A DNA stretch of 50,998 nucleotides from Shewanellaceae bacterium UBA2521 (GTDB taxonomy: Bacteria > Pseudomonadota > Gammaproteobacteria > Enterobacterales > Shewanellaceae), in assembly GCA_002341165.1 (NCBI GenBank), contig DDNL01000090.1:1-50998 (forward strand), given 5' to 3'. A program made the translations under genes and the position numbers. Positions 50,448 through 50,998 of this stretch are shown here, piece by piece; positions within the stretch are counted from its first letter, which is position 1, and every line of letters starts with the position of its first letter. Below the pieces are notes generated by a model, which saw nothing but the letters and a program-made list of their open reading frames with translations, searched no databases and had not been told where the DNA came from.

Positions 50448-50998
50448 ATGTTTGGGACAATTCTAACAAGTATTTTTGGCAGTCGTAATGATCGCATACT
50501 CAAAAAATTAAATAAAAATATAAAGCAGATCAATGAGCTAGAAAACAAGTATACCGACTGCAGTGAGGAAGATCTGCAAGAAGTAAGTCATACACTAAAA
50601 CAACGCCTGCAAAAAAATGAGTCTATAGAGACCATACTCCCTGAAGCTTATGCACTTGTCCGTGAAGCATCTAAGCGTGTTTACGGCATGCGTCACTTTG
50701 ACGTACAAATGCTAGGTGGCATGGTATTGCATGATAATAAAATTGCAGAAATGCGTACAGGTGAAGGTAAAACCCTCACAGCAACACTTCCAGCATATTT
50801 ACATGGTTTAACCGGTAAAGGCGTGCATGTCATCACAGTGAACGATTACCTTGCTGAGCGAGACGCACAATGGAATCGTCCACTATTCGAATTTTTAGGT
50901 CTTACAGTGGGCATCAACCTATCGGGAATGTCTCGTGAAGATAAAATCAAAGCTTATCAAGCAGATATTACCTACGGAACCAATAACGAATTTGGTTT
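50448..50998 (+). CDS. secA: Preprotein translocase ATPase SecA (5' part, cut by window end)
   Basis: The first 183 codons are present, read directly from the sequence. They begin MFGTILTSIFGSRNDRILKK, then YGMRHFDVQMLGGMVLHD, the Walker A region EMRTGEGKTLTATLPAYL, VHVITVNDYLAERDAQW, and the start of ITYGTNNEFG. This is the N-terminal part of nucleotide-binding domain 1. The frame is open to the last base, so the gene continues beyond the window. Confidence 0.98.
   Translation, partial: MFGTILTSIFGSRNDRILKKLNKNIKQINELENKYTDCSEEDLQEVSHTLKQRLQKNESIETILPEAYALVREASKRVYGMRHFDVQMLGGMVLHDNKIAEMRTGEGKTLTATLPAYLHGLTGKGVHVITVNDYLAERDAQWNRPLFEFLGLTVGINLSGMSREDKIKAYQADITYGTNNEFG

Overview
The window is a chromosomal segment of a gammaproteobacterium with fairly AT-rich DNA (roughly 40% GC by eye). 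The evidence is an rsmI-lpoA-yraN-diaA-dolP locus arranged as in enteric bacteria, a def-fmt-rsmB-trkA operon divergent from dprA-smg, a CcmI/CycH-type cytochrome c maturation system, a complete mraZ-to-lpxC division and cell-wall (dcw) cluster followed by secA, and an A-type RNase P RNA. The MurE DNPR motif indicates meso-diaminopimelate peptidoglycan. I could not assign a family or genus. No tRNA, CRISPR array, insertion sequence or prophage was seen.

Layout. 1-4.4 kb: second half of the cytochrome c maturation pathway (ccmF-ccmG-ccmH on minus, ccmI divergent). 4.5-5.3 kb: a small XRE regulator with a palindrome upstream, then rnpB on the minus strand. 5.3-9.65 kb: rsmI divergent from lpoA-yraN-diaA-dolP. 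9.8-17.3 kb: the accessory, sensory part. It holds a secreted alpha/beta hydrolase, two tandem ionotropic-glutamate-receptor-like channels, an orphan membrane sensor without an output domain behind a near-consensus sigma-28 promoter, a DUF2256 protein and a chemoreceptor. 17.3-22.4 kb: an MMPL/RND exporter, two Rossmann-fold enzymes, a HugZ-like protein and a GIY-YIG protein. 22.4-28.6 kb: trkA, rsmB, fmt, def, dprA, smg and a c5-type cytochrome. 28.8-31.5 kb: ccmABCDE. 31.5-51 kb: the dcw cluster, lpxC, an M23 peptidase and the 5' part of secA.

How the genes work together. The two ccm groups together supply all System I functions (haem export and CcmE loading by CcmABCDE, apocytochrome reduction and ligation by CcmFGHI). 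A likely client, the small cytochrome, lies just upstream of ccmA in the opposite direction. The dcw genes are packed with 1-20 nt overlaps behind one recognisable promoter/operator region. That region has a long perfect hairpin, a TTGAAA-N17-TACACT promoter and three GTGG repeats at 10-bp spacing matching the MraZ operator pattern.

The most unusual part is 11.2-16.8 kb. Two paralogous channel subunits share an almost invariant pore that lacks the potassium GYG filter, while their ligand-binding lobes have diverged. Beside them are a sigma-28-type sensor fragment and a methyl-accepting receptor. This suggests, but does not prove, a ligand-gated ion-flux branch of chemosensing.
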